DNA of 55,000 nt from Glandiceps talaboti (taxonomy: Eukaryota; Hemichordata; Enteropneusta; Spengelidae). Positions 1 through 17,543 of the stretch are shown here, piece by piece; position 1 is the first letter of the stretch; each line of letters starts with the position of its first letter. Where the stretch lies: contig NC_135557.1 in the NCBI RefSeq assembly GCF_964340395.1, positions 12,843,546 to 12,898,545 of the forward strand, read 5' to 3'. Under the pieces are notes generated by a model. The model had not been told where the DNA came from, made no database searches, and saw only the letters and a program-made list of their open reading frames with translations. A program made the translations under genes and the position numbers.

Positions 1-252
1 CCAGTGTTTCTTTGTCAACCGCGAATATAACACCTTCTTGACGAATCCTGAAATCACGAACATCACCAAAGGGCAATGTACTAGTTTTACCCTCTGCTGA
101 TTGTCCAGGTTCGCTGGTGTTTTCAAGATTAGCGTTTGCTAATTCACTATCTTTAGTTTCTACGTCTTGTTTGGTAGTCGACAAACTAATGTCGGGAATT
201 GTATCTGTGTCCATTGCTGTTGCCATTGGTGATAGTGGTACAAGATTACTAT
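1..252 (-). CDS. BTB/POZ domain protein, first coding exon (partial, runs off left edge)
   Basis: The exon is bounded upstream (minus strand) by an acceptor reading TTTTCAG at 253-258. It stays open for 83 codons to the window edge. The likely start is the ATG at 226-224, in a good context (CACCAATGG), which gives 75 visible residues. The first ~50 are polar and low in structure. The end reads FGDVRDFRIRQEGVIFAVDK, which aligns position by position with the BTB start of the gene at 3354-4160 (FGRSPDFTINVDETIFQVER). BTB domains dimerise and often act as Cullin-3 adaptors or transcription cofactors; which applies here is not visible. The rest of the domain lies outside the window. A possible untranslated first exon is at 1469-1640. 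The two genes look like tandem paralogues. Confidence 0.7.
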
Positions 253-561
253 CTGAAAAGAAAAATCCATAAATTAACAAATAACCCAATGACTTCAAGT
301 TGACCTTGCCAAGGAGAAGAATTAGGATAGTATGCCATTTTGACTATACAATGCTGTTATTCAATACACTACACACAGTCAATAATGTAGTAGCGGGAAT
401 AAAGATCGTAAACTTTTGTTCAAGTATTCCATAGTTTCAGCTAAACCAAGAAAGAATCTATGTATATAATGTTATTTTTAGATTAAAGTGGTCATATGGA
501 TGAGAATTAGGTATTTAGTTGTATTTTCAAATTCATAAAACAGATTTGGAAACAAAAAAAA

Positions 562-583
562 CAGCAGCAGCAGCAGCAGCAGC

Positions 584-661
<78 letters not shown>
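562..661. repeat. CAG/CAA trinucleotide microsatellite
   Basis: Six CAG units are followed by about 27 CAA units. It lies in the presumed intron of the left-edge BTB gene. The poly-Leu and poly-Gln frames across it are not genes. Confidence 0.95.
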
Positions 662-662
<1 letters not shown>

Positions 663-1468
663 TGAAACAGACTAAACTACATGGTCCTTATCTGTAATTC
701 AATAATTGCAGCTAAAGTATGTATGACATCATGGTACAATAGTAAACATTTTACACATTGCATTGTTATTTATTTAATGAGTTACAAACAGGGATTTGGT
801 TAATGTTATTTTATATTCTTTCTTAGTAAAGTCGAAAATAACATAGTAGAATTATTTCATGAATAATAAAAATTTCCCAAATAAATACTCAAATCTCATC
901 CATATGGCCACTTTAAGCATGTGTTTACCACAGCGTCTCATTAATCATTACAGCTTCTTTCGTTTCGTCTGAACTCTGGCCAACATTAATTTGACCTCTT
1001 TGTAAATTCAATGGGACTCTATCGTTCAGCTGCCTACACAGACGTCAATAAATACCCTTGTTGTTAAAGAGGTGGTTAGCTATTAACAGGTTATACGAAT
1101 ACCTGCAGGCATAGACTGATCGATTGACCGTTAACTCAAAATGGAGATTTGATCATACTGCACTGGACCATTTCAGTTCATAACGTATCCCCCAACCCTC
1201 CCTCTATTTAGAAGTCATGTGACAACGTTAACATCTACGCTACCCAGCTACTGCACAGATTTGGCATATCTGTGTGTATAATCAGCAAATGACTTAAGCC
1301 TTTCTATATCCATGTATATTTATTAGTCTAACTTGCCAATGATTGTCAAAGTTTTCATCAAATCAGAACGTTTTAAATCATGATATTATAACCCTTCCAA
1401 TATTGGAAAGCACAAGGTCATTTACTTATAATTGCCGTGTGCACAAAGTAGACGGAATTGGTAATTAC

Positions 1469-1640
1469 CTCGACGATGAATTTTCACGTTGATATCCGAC
1501 GATGTTTGGAGATCCCTGCTGTAATGGAACTTGGTAGGTTGCAAATTGTCACTGTGTCGCTGGGTCTATCGAGTTCCGGTTGTATGTAATGACGACATAA
1601 TAATCAGTACGCGCATGCGTTAAATATTTGACCTAAAATG
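1469..1640 (-). other. Candidate 5' untranslated exon of the left-edge BTB gene
   Basis: On the minus strand the stretch ends in a good donor (CGTCGAG, then GTAATTACC, with the GT at 1468-1467). It contains only very short upstream frames. Its 5' limit is not defined by sequence. Joined to the acceptor at 253 it would place the ATG at 226 in the second exon. This is inference from splice signals only. Confidence 0.35.
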
Positions 1641-1796
1641 TTTGCTCGAGGGTCGAAAACCGCAGACGTACGATATCGTCCCAGATCTAGGGGGTAGTGC
1701 ATGTAGGGGTACGTATACTATAAATGTATTGACACACGAAATCACAAATACAAACACACAGACACAGACACAGACATACACAGACACACTCTCCCT

Positions 1797-1801
<5 letters not shown>

Positions 1802-1870
<69 letters not shown>

Positions 1871-1881
1871 TCTCTCTCTCT
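1802..1881. repeat. (CT)n microsatellite
   Basis: A nearly pure CT dinucleotide run with one A interruption, preceded by CA/GACA-rich sequence from 1753. It lies upstream of the candidate 5' exon of the left-edge BTB gene. Confidence 0.95.
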
Positions 1882-2384
1882 TATTCATTCATTCTCATAA
1901 CTAGTATTATGGGTTGGGCCTACTGACGGCTTACTGAGGTTGCTCCGGAAAACCAACCTATGTCCGAAAACAAACTAATCATGCTGCCAATGTTTGTCAA
2001 ACAACAAACAAAATGTCTTCAGTGAAGTGTAAACTCATAAATGAAAACTCTGACACTATTACATTAATATTATGAATTATCAACTTTATTGCAATTGATT
2101 GGCAGCGTTTTAAAATAAAACCAACTGAATTTATATACATATATGTATATTTGTATATATATATTTGTGTTTTAGTCTGTGTGTGCGTGCTTAATATTGT
2201 ATTGTATATTTTCATTACTAAGTATGTTATTTGTACCGTTCTACATATAAAGTATACAACACTGTTTTCTCAAGCAAGGAATTTTACCTACACAGTAACT
2301 ACAGCTAAATGATAATTATATTTATATATGGTTCACTGTGAATACAATTTTAACTTAAGTCGGTTTATTCAAAATATACACCAC

Positions 2385-2857
2385 TTCCATCACACCTGTT
2401 TCATAAAGTGTATAATATAACAGTGGTGTGACAGTGCGTCATTGTGTATACTGTAAATGAATGAATGCAAAAATATCAACTGAGCTAGTTCGGCAAAGGC
2501 TTGTGCCTCCATGCAACGTTGCCCGTCTTTACGTAAATACATTTGTAAATTGATAAAATGTGTGTGTCTGTGTCTCTGTTGGCAACACAAACATTAAAAT
2601 ACTACATTTTGTATGTATATAATAAAACATTCTGTCAATATGCTTATTACAATATTATATCACAATTCTGAGTATACATGTATTCATAATTCATTCATAA
2701 TTCACATGAAACAATGCTATCTGAAGGTGATACGTTAACTGATTTTCCCATAGCCAATGTGGGAGGGAAGATAAGGTTGTCATGACAACTAATAGCGCCG
2801 TTTGTCCAATAATAAGTTAGGAACTGTATGATCAGTTACATCACAACCCATGTTACA
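2385..2857 (-). pseudogene. Decayed duplicate of the 3' end of the BTB gene
   Basis: This stretch matches 2964-3424 in the same order and orientation. Shared blocks include CTAGTTCGGCAAAGGCTT against CTAATTCGGCAAAGACTT, and GGTTGTCATGACAACTAATAG against CGTTGTCATGACTACACATAG. At its upstream end (2857-2789, minus) it still encodes a tail, [13 protein letters not shown]-stop, parallel to the real gene's QCTVTNFKLDKRCYV-stop. The BTB domain itself is absent, so this is a 3' fragment of a tandem duplicate and not an intact gene. The break falls at the TA palindrome that follows. Confidence 0.65.
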
Positions 2858-2859
2858 TG

Positions 2860-2944
<85 letters not shown>

Positions 2945-2963
2945 ACATGGGCTGTGGTGTAAT
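2837..2963. repeat. Inverted repeat with a (TA)n core
   Basis: A (TA)n run at about 2861-2940 is flanked by inverted arms. The left arm reads TTACATCACAACCCATGTTA and the right arm is the complement of ATTACACCACAGCCCATGTTA. The arm sequence is the coding tail of the BTB duplicate, so the palindrome formed inside duplicated gene sequence. Confidence 0.85.
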
Positions 2964-3353
2964 ATATATGACCGTGTGGGAGTATCTCATTATGCATAGT
3001 GTAAATAACTGAATAAATATATAACTAAGCTAATTCGGCAAAGACTTCTGTTTCCATAAATTAAATAACATTGTTTACTTATCTCATTGCCTCTGTATAT
3101 ATGTAAATAAATCTATATCACATGAGTAAGAAACTGTGTCTGTGTAGGCAATACCGGACCACCATTAAAATAAAATATTTTGTTCACATAAAAATTCTGT
3201 ACCTCAGTTAAATTATTACAATATAATACTGTCACAATTCTCATTATATTAATATTTCATTTAAAAATTAATTTGCAAAAATTGACATTTGAAAGCGAAA
3301 CATCAGTTGATTATCCCATTATAGACAACTGTGGAAAAATAACGTTGTCATGA

Positions 3354-4160
3354 CTACACATAGCAACGTTTGTCTAGTTTAAAGTTAGTAACTGTACATT
3401 GACTTGTTTTAGCAGAGCCCATGTACCTGTTGATTTTTGGATAAGAGGGGATATTTTTTGGCGCCATGATATGTTCATTCTCGTACTCGTCTTCATTCGG
3501 TTTGTTTAAATGTTCGTACGGACAAAATTGTAAAAGATACAGGAGTGTTGGAGAGGGGTAGGACAGATCGTTGTATTCCTTCTCCTTATTTCGGGATGAC
3601 AGTGTCCGTCTCCTGCCCATAATGTTCACATCATTTCGTATTAATTCAAAATTATCGTTCATCCAGCATGACAAGACGTACTTCACGTTCTCTTCCAAAG
3701 CAGAGTTGTCTTTCTTAACTTCGCGATAATAACCTGTCCAGTTGCGAGGGGATATGTTCAGATAAAAGGCATGGAGTGCCAGTGTGAGAGACCGTATCTT
3801 GATTCTCAGGAAGTCAGCTGCTGCAAAAACTTTGAGAGAATCGTGTGGGGGTAGACGAAACCTGCCATTGAATAGTAAGTCGAAGAGAATACGTAACGCC
3901 GTTGCAGTTACCGGCCTCTGTAACGTAATACCAGCACACTGTGTTTCAACAAATCTCGTTGAGAGTTCATTAGACAATAACGTTTCGAAAAAGCTGAAGT
4001 TTTCTACAAGGATTCTTCTTTCAACTTGAAATATTGTCTCGTCCACGTTGATGGTAAAGTCAGGTGATCGACCAAAACGCAGAATTCTAACATATTGAGG
4101 CTTATTATGACGAACACCACAGTTGTCACCATGACGGGTAAATTTGCGAGGAGCTTTCAT
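3354..4160 (-). CDS. BTB/POZ domain protein, single coding exon, 268 aa
   Basis: An uninterrupted 268-codon frame. An in-frame TGA lies just upstream of the ATG at 4160, which fixes the start. Residues ~30-130 fit a BTB/POZ fold: DFTINVDETIFQVERRIL, then a hydrophobic helix-turn pattern (FSFFETLLSNEL), a FDLLFNGRFRLP segment and an alanine-rich helix (VFAAADFLRIK). The region after ~150 (NVKYVLSCWMNDNFELI) could be a BACK-like helix; the last ~80 residues are polar. BTB domains mediate dimerisation and Cullin-3 or cofactor binding; the partner here is unknown. No Kelch or zinc-finger repeats are present. The gene is related to the left-edge BTB exon, and its 3' end is duplicated at 2385-2857. 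The lack of introns in the coding part could reflect retroposition. Confidence 0.8.
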   Translation of the reverse strand: MKAPRKFTRHGDNCGVRHNKPQYVRILRFGRSPDFTINVDETIFQVERRILVENFSFFETLLSNELSTRFVETQCAGITLQRPVTATALRILFDLLFNGRFRLPPHDSLKVFAAADFLRIKIRSLTLALHAFYLNISPRNWTGYYREVKKDNSALEENVKYVLSCWMNDNFELIRNDVNIMGRRRTLSSRNKEKEYNDLSYPSPTLLYLLQFCPYEHLNKPNEDEYENEHIMAPKNIPSYPKINRYMGSAKTSQCTVTNFKLDKRCYV

Positions 4161-4700
4161 AATTATTCAACAATGATTGCCGCAAGATTATTTCTCCGTG
4201 AACTGCAGTTTAGTGACTGGTATTAGGCAGATATGGATTTCATTAGAGTTATGCGTGAATCTGTCAAACCCTCCCACTCATTCATAAAAGCTGATTGAAC
4301 TAGTAACTGCACGCTTACGTATACGTATATATATAGGCCGTTAAAAAGTAAACATTCCTTCACTCTAGATTATGATATCAAAAACCTGTCCTGTTCCATA
4401 ATGCAACTTTGAAATCGAACTCATAGATTTGTGATGCACTGCAGCCTGAACGTGAACGTCCACCATAAAGGATTTATGAACGAAACATGATCAGGAAGGA
4501 AGTAGTACCTGGATGTCCTTGGTTGACCTCTGATGATCATGCTATGAATGAATGGCACACACGTCACTGTGTCCGGCTCACAACTTGTGGTTGTACATAC
4601 CAGCGCGAGTGCACATGGTCGGCGATAAATTTCACACCTTCTTGTTTCTAGTAATCTGTTCGACCATCAAATATGCCGTGTACCGTCAGTGATTGTCGAT
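4161..4700 (-). other. Upstream region of the intronless BTB gene with a candidate spliced 5' UTR
   Basis: On the minus strand a donor-like GCTG/GTATGT lies at 4601/4600, and an acceptor-like ACTGCAG ends at 4203. This would give an untranslated first exon ending at 4601 and a second exon from 4202 carrying the ATG at 4160. The arrangement parallels the left-edge BTB gene. Evidence is limited to two splice-like signals. Confidence 0.25.
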
Positions 4701-5212
4701 GAACACACACCATGTCATTCTTGTGCTTTGCCTCAAAATAGGTGGACAAGAATATGTTATTTCGGCGACACGTGTTTTACTCATTCACGCTGCTGTTACA
4801 CTCGCCATAGTCGTTTATAATTACTACAAGGAGCATGCGCAGGCTAGTCCAATCACGGCCAGCAAGGGCTGGTTGCCATCACATGGATTAAGTTATGTTT
4901 ATATAAATAACTCTATGTTAACCATTTTATCACCAGTTGATTATACTTATATACTGTAAATTATTTGATCATTAAATCCCAATTATCATAATTAATATTA
5001 ATGACAATTTAATAATCAAAATAAGACATGACTGATCGTCTTTCCTAACAAGAAATAACACCACATCTATTTTTTTTTAAACACACGTTCGGTTAATACT
5101 CCCAGCTACATTAATGACATGTTGACATCTAGTTATGATATTTCTAAATGAGAGGCGATCACATCTTAAACCCAAAACTAGAACAACTAAAATATGGTCT
5201 GTAATTTTTTCA

Positions 5213-5550
5213 GTGAGGCTAAGAAAATTGTGTGGTTCCGATTACGTTCAATTTTAGAATAGATGGGGTAGGTAGATTTTCATGTGTGAATGTCTAGGTT
5301 TTTAGGTTTTCTTCCTACAGATGTACAGCCATTACAGACTGGAAGAACATACAATGTATTTACATTATCTTTTTAAGTTCATGTCAGTTTTCGCATACAC
5401 TATTTCTCGCGAGACTTCATGATTTCGCGATTTTAATTATTTTTTCTCGAATACGTAAACGTTTAGGACTGGCAATGAAAACCAGGTAGGGTCGGGTAAT
5501 CTGACCCAAACAATTGTTTTTTAGGCCTTACCCAACACCGGTGATTTGTA
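5213..5550 (+). repeat. Dispersed repeat family R1, copy A
   Basis: This copy matches 28160-28515 in inverted orientation over its full length. Anchors include AATTGTGTGGTTCC, ATTTTAGAATAGATGGGGTA, CACTATTTCTCGCGAGACTT and CAATTGTTTTTTAGGCCTTA. No coding capacity is seen. It is probably an old non-autonomous transposon or SINE; the ends are not defined. Confidence 0.7.
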
Positions 5551-5667
5551 AAAATCTCAAAAATGAAATGCGTCTGGCCAATGTAATCAAACAATTCAGA
5601 TGACAAACTCGAAAATAGCAAGTAGTTATCTTCAATATTTTTTCTTCTCAACTTATACAGCTTTTAA

Positions 5668-5910
5668 TAGGGAACTTGACAGACTGAGCATGCTCAGACG
5701 CAAAGGACTGTGGGATTATCTGTGGTTATCGTAATACCTAATCTGGAGCTACCAATAAAAAAACCTCCCACAATTGTCAGGGTAACTATGAATTGACCAT
5801 TCGTGGTTGCAAACAATGTAACAGTATTGCTTACAATACCAATTCATTAGTATTTATTATCACATTTCCCATGATGCAACATTCAACATGGCGGGTTTGC
5901 AAGTTCCCTA
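5668..5910 (+). mobile_element. 243 bp MITE with GGGAACTTG terminal inverted repeats
   Basis: The element begins TAGGGAACTTG and ends CAAGTTCCCTA. Both ends sit at TA dinucleotides, consistent with a TA target duplication. A GAGCATGCTC palindrome lies just inside the left end. It corresponds to the two termini of the 891 bp element at 53552-54442 with the middle removed, so it looks like an internally deleted derivative. There is no coding sequence. Confidence 0.85.
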
Positions 5911-6739
5911 TTGTTTTCCTGTTGTTGTTATTTTTTTGCTTTTTTCACTTTTCAAATGTCTGTACTGTTTGTATTCATGTGCTATCTATCTATATAGTCC
6001 TTGTAAACCTGGTTTAATGAAACGTTACTCCTCAATATTGTCTTCGTTCAACTGAGAAAAACATGAGTGGCTTAAGGAGGTCTTGTCACTACCAGGTCAA
6101 GGTCAAGGTCAAGAGTATATTCCTGCCGAATGTAAAAATTTTGCAATGATATAATTTTACCGCCTTAAGCATAATTTGTGAAATATTTGGAAAAAAATAC
6201 TGGCAATTTGTAACGCATTGATTCATATTGTAGCACCGCAAAAGCACTGACGTAGACACAGATTGTCGTGACAAAGAACGACCAGGGTATATTTTCTGTT
6301 GAAATATTGTTAAGTATGGTATAAGTGTTCTTTATAGTTCTAACTTTACTTTTAATACTACGGAGATGTTAGCATTATGGTGTTAGTTGCCTTTGTCTTA
6401 CAATATCCATTACTGATAAGACAGCAGCAACTCAGACAAGGAGTTGGTTATAACCCGCTACACAAACTTTAATATTAGCTCCGGTAGAGGACTGCTAATC
6501 CTGTACATGTCAAACACCGAGTCAACATTTTGACAGCTAAAGGGTATAAGTTAGCATTATGGTGTTAGTTGCTTTGCTGGGTATACATAAAGTGATAATG
6601 AAGTCATAAAGCATGTTACAGTGAAACTTACCATTGTCACACATAATACAGAATCACCATGGATACCAAAGAATACAGTAGTCATCTTGCAATTTAAGGA
6701 ACTTTTATTCTGCTTGTACGGCATTAATGTTGCGTTGAG

Positions 6740-6910
6740 ACACAGCTGTCATAGCTGACATTATCTTAGCTGACCTCAATGACGTTATCATAGCTGACAT
6801 CGATACTGCTATCATACTTGATTTAATGACGTCATCAAAAGCGACCGCAATGACGTCATCATAGCTGACCTCAATGATGTCATAATAGCTGATCTCGGTA
6901 ACCTCATTTT
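6740..6910. repeat. Degenerate tandem repeat rich in TGACGTCA
   Basis: Units of roughly 30 bp follow the pattern ATAGCTGACCTCAATGACGT, with CRE-like TGACGTCA octamers at two places and near-misses elsewhere. It lies immediately upstream of the first visible IQ-gene exon. The minus-strand frame across it is repeat translation. Confidence 0.7.
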
Positions 6911-6947
6911 TCAATTGGTCACCTGTGTTTTATTTTTGTTTGCGCAG

Positions 6948-9914
<2,967 letters not shown>

Positions 9915-10339
9915 ATAGTCCGACTAAACTACAAGCAATCTCCTTGCAAGTAGCAGTAACACGTAAGATATGTCGTGTCGCTCCGCCCTCTATGGCCTGT
10001 TCTAGAGAGGGTTGACCATGACCGATGGATCAGGGCTCTTTGTCAGACTAAACAATACATGTCAGTGTCACATAGTACATAAGAACGGGAGTCATTCAAA
10101 TACAAATGGTCCTGTCAGGGACTTGTAGCTGAAGAGGACGTGGGGTTGAATCCAGCAGCTTCTGTTTGGAAATGAATGTTTTGAAACCAGCCATCCTGTT
10201 AAAAGGCACTCGACAATACTTGGGGGAAAAAGCCAATGTTATATGTCGTTTTTTTTCGGGAGTGGTGGGTAGGGGTCGGGGAGAGGTACCATTTTTGCCT
10301 TTCGTGAAGAAAGGTTTCTGTGTGTGTGTGCGTGCGTGA

Positions 10340-10387
<48 letters not shown>

Positions 10388-12190
10388 ATTTGCACAATTA
10401 ATGATTTTCGGTAATTAGGCTAAATCATATAAGAATGCAAGGTTCAAAATAATATAAGACGAAGAAATATTTGTTTAGAATAAACGAAGCATAGTCCTGT
10501 ATTCACTGTTTCATGTTAATCTATCTTCAGAAATTTGGGTTGTAAAATCTGGGCCATATTTAGTATTTATATTTGTCGTACAGTCCCCTCAATACCTGTA
10601 CTCAACAGAACAATTGAGTCAGCAATCTTGAAGCGTTTCGTCTGAAGTTTGTAGCTGATGGAACGTCTTGTTCTAAACCGATCGATAAATCAAGTAACTA
10701 TATACGGTTTCATTGCACTACAAATCACCAACAAAGACTTGGTTGTAGTCCGAAAAAAAAAATGCAAAATCTTATTATTGTCTTGTCCCTAGCCTGCATA
10801 AGTACGAGGTGTGTCCTTGACCTCTGACCTCAAATCAATTCAAACACCAAGTAACAAATAAACAGGAGAACTATACAACACGAATTCTACCAAAGGCGCC
10901 AAACGCTCTCGATTTTTTTTTTCATTTTGGTAAATCTGTCGATTTACTGATATCAGTCGACGACAACGGATTCAACGTTTATGATAATGATAATGATGAT
11001 GACTATAACGACATTTGTCCCGTATAATTCCGAAATACGATATTTTGGATCGTAACAATAGTATATTTACGATTATCTAGGGTATGCGTTACAAAGTTGA
11101 AAACTGACTCATTCAAACCCATAGTAATGATATATGGGGTGAAGACTTACTAGGGTTCTCACTTCATATCCTGAGAGGAAATACAACTTTTAATGAACTC
11201 CTAAAAGTGGAATTAAAAATTCTTTTAATCTATCAATTACTTTGTAATCTTTGACATACAATTATACATGTGTATATTGTTTTTATCATGATGATATTTC
11301 ATTACAGATGTGTCCATTCTTCAGAAGAACAGGGCAAAAATAAAGCATTCATACTACTTTGGATAGTTCTTATGAAGTATTAGTGTCAATCATTAACTAA
11401 AAAACCTCAAATTTACAGCATCTAAATTTTCTTTTGCAAAAAAACAAAAAACAAAAAAAACATTTATAATTCTCAAATGGAAATGGACTAAATCAACTTA
11501 TTTCTCAATTTTAAATAATTACTTAAAGATAACAGGTAACTTATCATACTGCTTAACTTTTAGAAATGAGAATGAACTATCAGCATAGCAATGATGGGTA
11601 TACTTATATAACATTTATTCTACTACTATTCTAATAATAATCATGATCTTTATTTATACTATAGTTATAGTTCTTTAAGTATATAAACACTTATCCCCCA
11701 AAAAGTGACCAGTGAGGGTCATCCCTCATGGGTTCAATGTTAATGCGGGAGGAAACCAGAGTACCCGGGGGAAATTCTGATGTCAGTTGTACTTTTAACC
11801 GCACCCAAAAAGTATTCATCGAATGATTTTTTTATTTGGGTTTGCCTGACTGTTATGCTACACATCTCGTAGTCACTACTGATGACCATACAACTACAAT
11901 TAATATCATGTGAAAATCTGTATATCAAACAAATATGTCACGCAAAAATATATAAATGTAATATTGAAATATTTTTGTACACATCAAATCTCACAAACCC
12001 GGAGTGAAATGTTAAGATTTATTGCTAAAACTAAACTATGAGGTCACTTCACGCAATTATAGTATATCAGATTACACTATGATTAACATCGACATGGTGT
12101 GCATCCGCAATTAAACGCTTGTATTGTTAAACACGGGAACAAGACATCGAAGCAATGTATGTAATTATGGAAAAGTGCGGGGATGATTCT
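9915..12190. other. Intergenic stretch between the IQ and WAP genes
   Basis: No supported gene. It contains a (TG)n run at 10318-10385 and AT-rich unique sequence. An AATAAA at ~10856 could serve the IQ transcript, but nothing else ties it to that gene. Confidence 0.6.
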
Positions 12191-12256
12191 TTATAAAGGG
12201 GGATTGGTGCCTGTGTCGAGCATCTGAGTCCCTCAGAAGTTATTGAAGCAGAATTG
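12190..12256 (+). promoter_or_regulatory. TATA promoter and 5' untranslated exon of the WAP gene
   Basis: TTTATAAAG at 12190-12198 sits about 30 bases before a presumed start site near 12223-12228. The untranslated exon ends in GAATTG at 12256 with a strong donor (GTGAGTAAA). The intron runs to the acceptor ATAGACCAG ending at 13198/13199, just before the ATG at 13201. The long CT array begins only 17 bases after the donor. Confidence 0.6.
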
Positions 12257-12271
12257 GTGAGTAAATCTTCA

Positions 12272-12429
<158 letters not shown>

Positions 12430-13200
12430 ATTTGTTATGCAAAGCATGCCTGTTGTTATGTTGGTGTGAATCATAAGTCACTCGTAAAGCGATTTTCAAA
12501 TTCTGCATCGACTCTAAAAACGAATTTCAGTTCATGGAGCTTCTTGGAAATATTGAACAGGTAATTTGTTTCCCGTTACAACAAATTAAAAATGCTTCAA
12601 AGAAATAGAGGAAATTTTTTAAAACAACGCATCAGAAACGTTTTGTACATACATTCATCAAATAAAATTCGCCCTACAAAGGAATCGCAACGTATTTATC
12701 TGAAATGATAATGATAATACTGATAAAGAAGATTAAGAAACGCCTAATCTCTGTAAGCCACAGAAGCAAGGGGACAACTTTAGTTTACAGAAAGAGGGTA
12801 TCGTGAATAAACTTACACTGAATACTCGGCAAACAGAGAAAGTTTAGGCTAATGTTGAAAGAGACAGGGCTTGACAGAGTGACGGATGGATGTTAGATAC
12901 TTGAAGTGGTGGGGATTGAAAAGAAGTTTGTTCATTGATATTGCTACAATTATATTGATAATATACTATTACTATGCATTATTACTAGGTAAATATGATA
13001 TGAAATACATTGTAATTGATACTGTGATTATTAGTGCAATGTACTAAATTTGTTACCTTATCATGTACCTAACTGGCGTTGAACCAAAATCGTAGATGAA
13101 AATCGTCAATATACTACTACACGTTTTGTAATTTTCTATGCTGTTCTATCAGTTGTAGGTGATATATTCTGTTTTCCTTGAATTACGAATATAGACCAGG

Positions 13201-16186
<2,986 letters not shown>

Positions 16187-16382
16187 GAATCACGACGAAA
16201 AACTGACTAATTACCGGGTGACGTCATCAAATTATCACATTGTTACTTCTAATTCGTAAATTACACGTCACGACGTGTAATTTCTTGCTGCATGTTGTCT
16301 TATTTTCTTATCTTTCCCTTTTACAAGTTACCGTATTTAAAATTAATAAAAACTCAGAAAACTCATATTCGTCGTACATTGT

Positions 16383-16566
16383 GTATGTATGTATGTATGT
16401 ATGTATGTATGTATGTATGTATGTATGTATGTATGTATGTATGTGTGCATGTATGTATGTATGTATGTATGTATGTATGTATGTATGTATGTATGTATGT
16501 GTGTGTGTGTATTTGTGTGTGTGCCTGCCTGCCTGCCTGCCTGCCTGCGTGCGTGCGTGCGTGCGT
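16383..16566. repeat. (GTAT)n with TGCC/GTGC tail
   Basis: A GTAT run becomes GTGT, then TGCC (16522-16546) and GTGC units. It begins about 33 bases after the WAP polyadenylation signal. Confidence 0.95.
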
Positions 16567-16762
16567 GTGAATTGGTGGGTGTCACGTTTTGTGAAAATTT
16601 TATAGCCTGTTGAAATTTAAGACAACCGTCACATCTTGAAAGGTCCACAGTAATTACTTGGTTGTCGTTGTTGGTGGTGGTTGACTTATAATAAGCTAAT
16701 ACCTACTAACGTATATTGTGATGGAGTAAACGACTGATGGATCTCTATCTTGGTATTCAGAA

Positions 16763-16804
<42 letters not shown>

Positions 16805-16862
16805 TTGATGATGATGTTGATGATGATGATGATGTTGATGGTGGTGGTGGTGGTGATGATGA

Positions 16863-16896
<34 letters not shown>

Positions 16897-16940
16897 GGTG
16901 GTGGTGATGGTGGTGATGATGAAGATGACACACACACACA
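16763..16940. repeat. (GAT)n/(GGT)n trinucleotide array
   Basis: GAT units with interspersed GTT and blocks of GGT, ending in a short CA run. It generates poly-Asp, poly-His, poly-Met and poly-Ile frames, none of which is a gene. Confidence 0.95.
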
Positions 16941-17543
16941 ACGATACACACATGACTTAATAGACAGAAAAGTGCATTTGGAAGCGTGACATCCATAAAC
17001 ACAAAGGTATTTAGTATTGTCATGGACAGTTTTATTCTTGTTAATATCTCTCATTTACAATACATTGCAAACTAAGTTATAAAAATTCCAGTTACTCTTA
17101 ACATGTTAATATGTTCTCCAACCAAGATATTGACATGTCTCATTCCTAATGACAATACATTTTATTTGCTGATAGATTTATAGAATAAGTTGAGGAAAAA
17201 CTGCATTTTTGGAAACAACTTAAGACATGCATAAGTAATAAATATACTCTCAACAAAAAACTTATCAACAATTACAGCTCTTGAAAAAACGTCAATAACA
17301 ATTTGGTCTGTATAACTGAAGACAATCACGTTTCAATACAATCATCTAATGTTGTGAAGAAGGAATTATTTTTATCCAACACCAGTTGGATCACAGACTG
17401 CTATATGACGACCAGATATGAAAAATAATTATATTATAATAAAACCCAATAACATTTATCCAGCATAAGTGGAATTGGTAAAATAGCAGGTTGTATTGAC
17501 AACAGATGCTATAAAGTGACATAACAGGACGATGTTAAACTTT

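Noticed and set aside
2837-2963. Transposon terminal repeats at the TA palindrome
   Set aside because: The arms equal the coding tail of the neighbouring BTB duplicate, so rearrangement explains them better than a transposon.
4693-4959. 88-codon plus frame with a hydrophobic N-terminal half
   Set aside because: No splice context, no domain, starts with a non-ATG codon in AT-rich sequence; nothing supports it as a gene.
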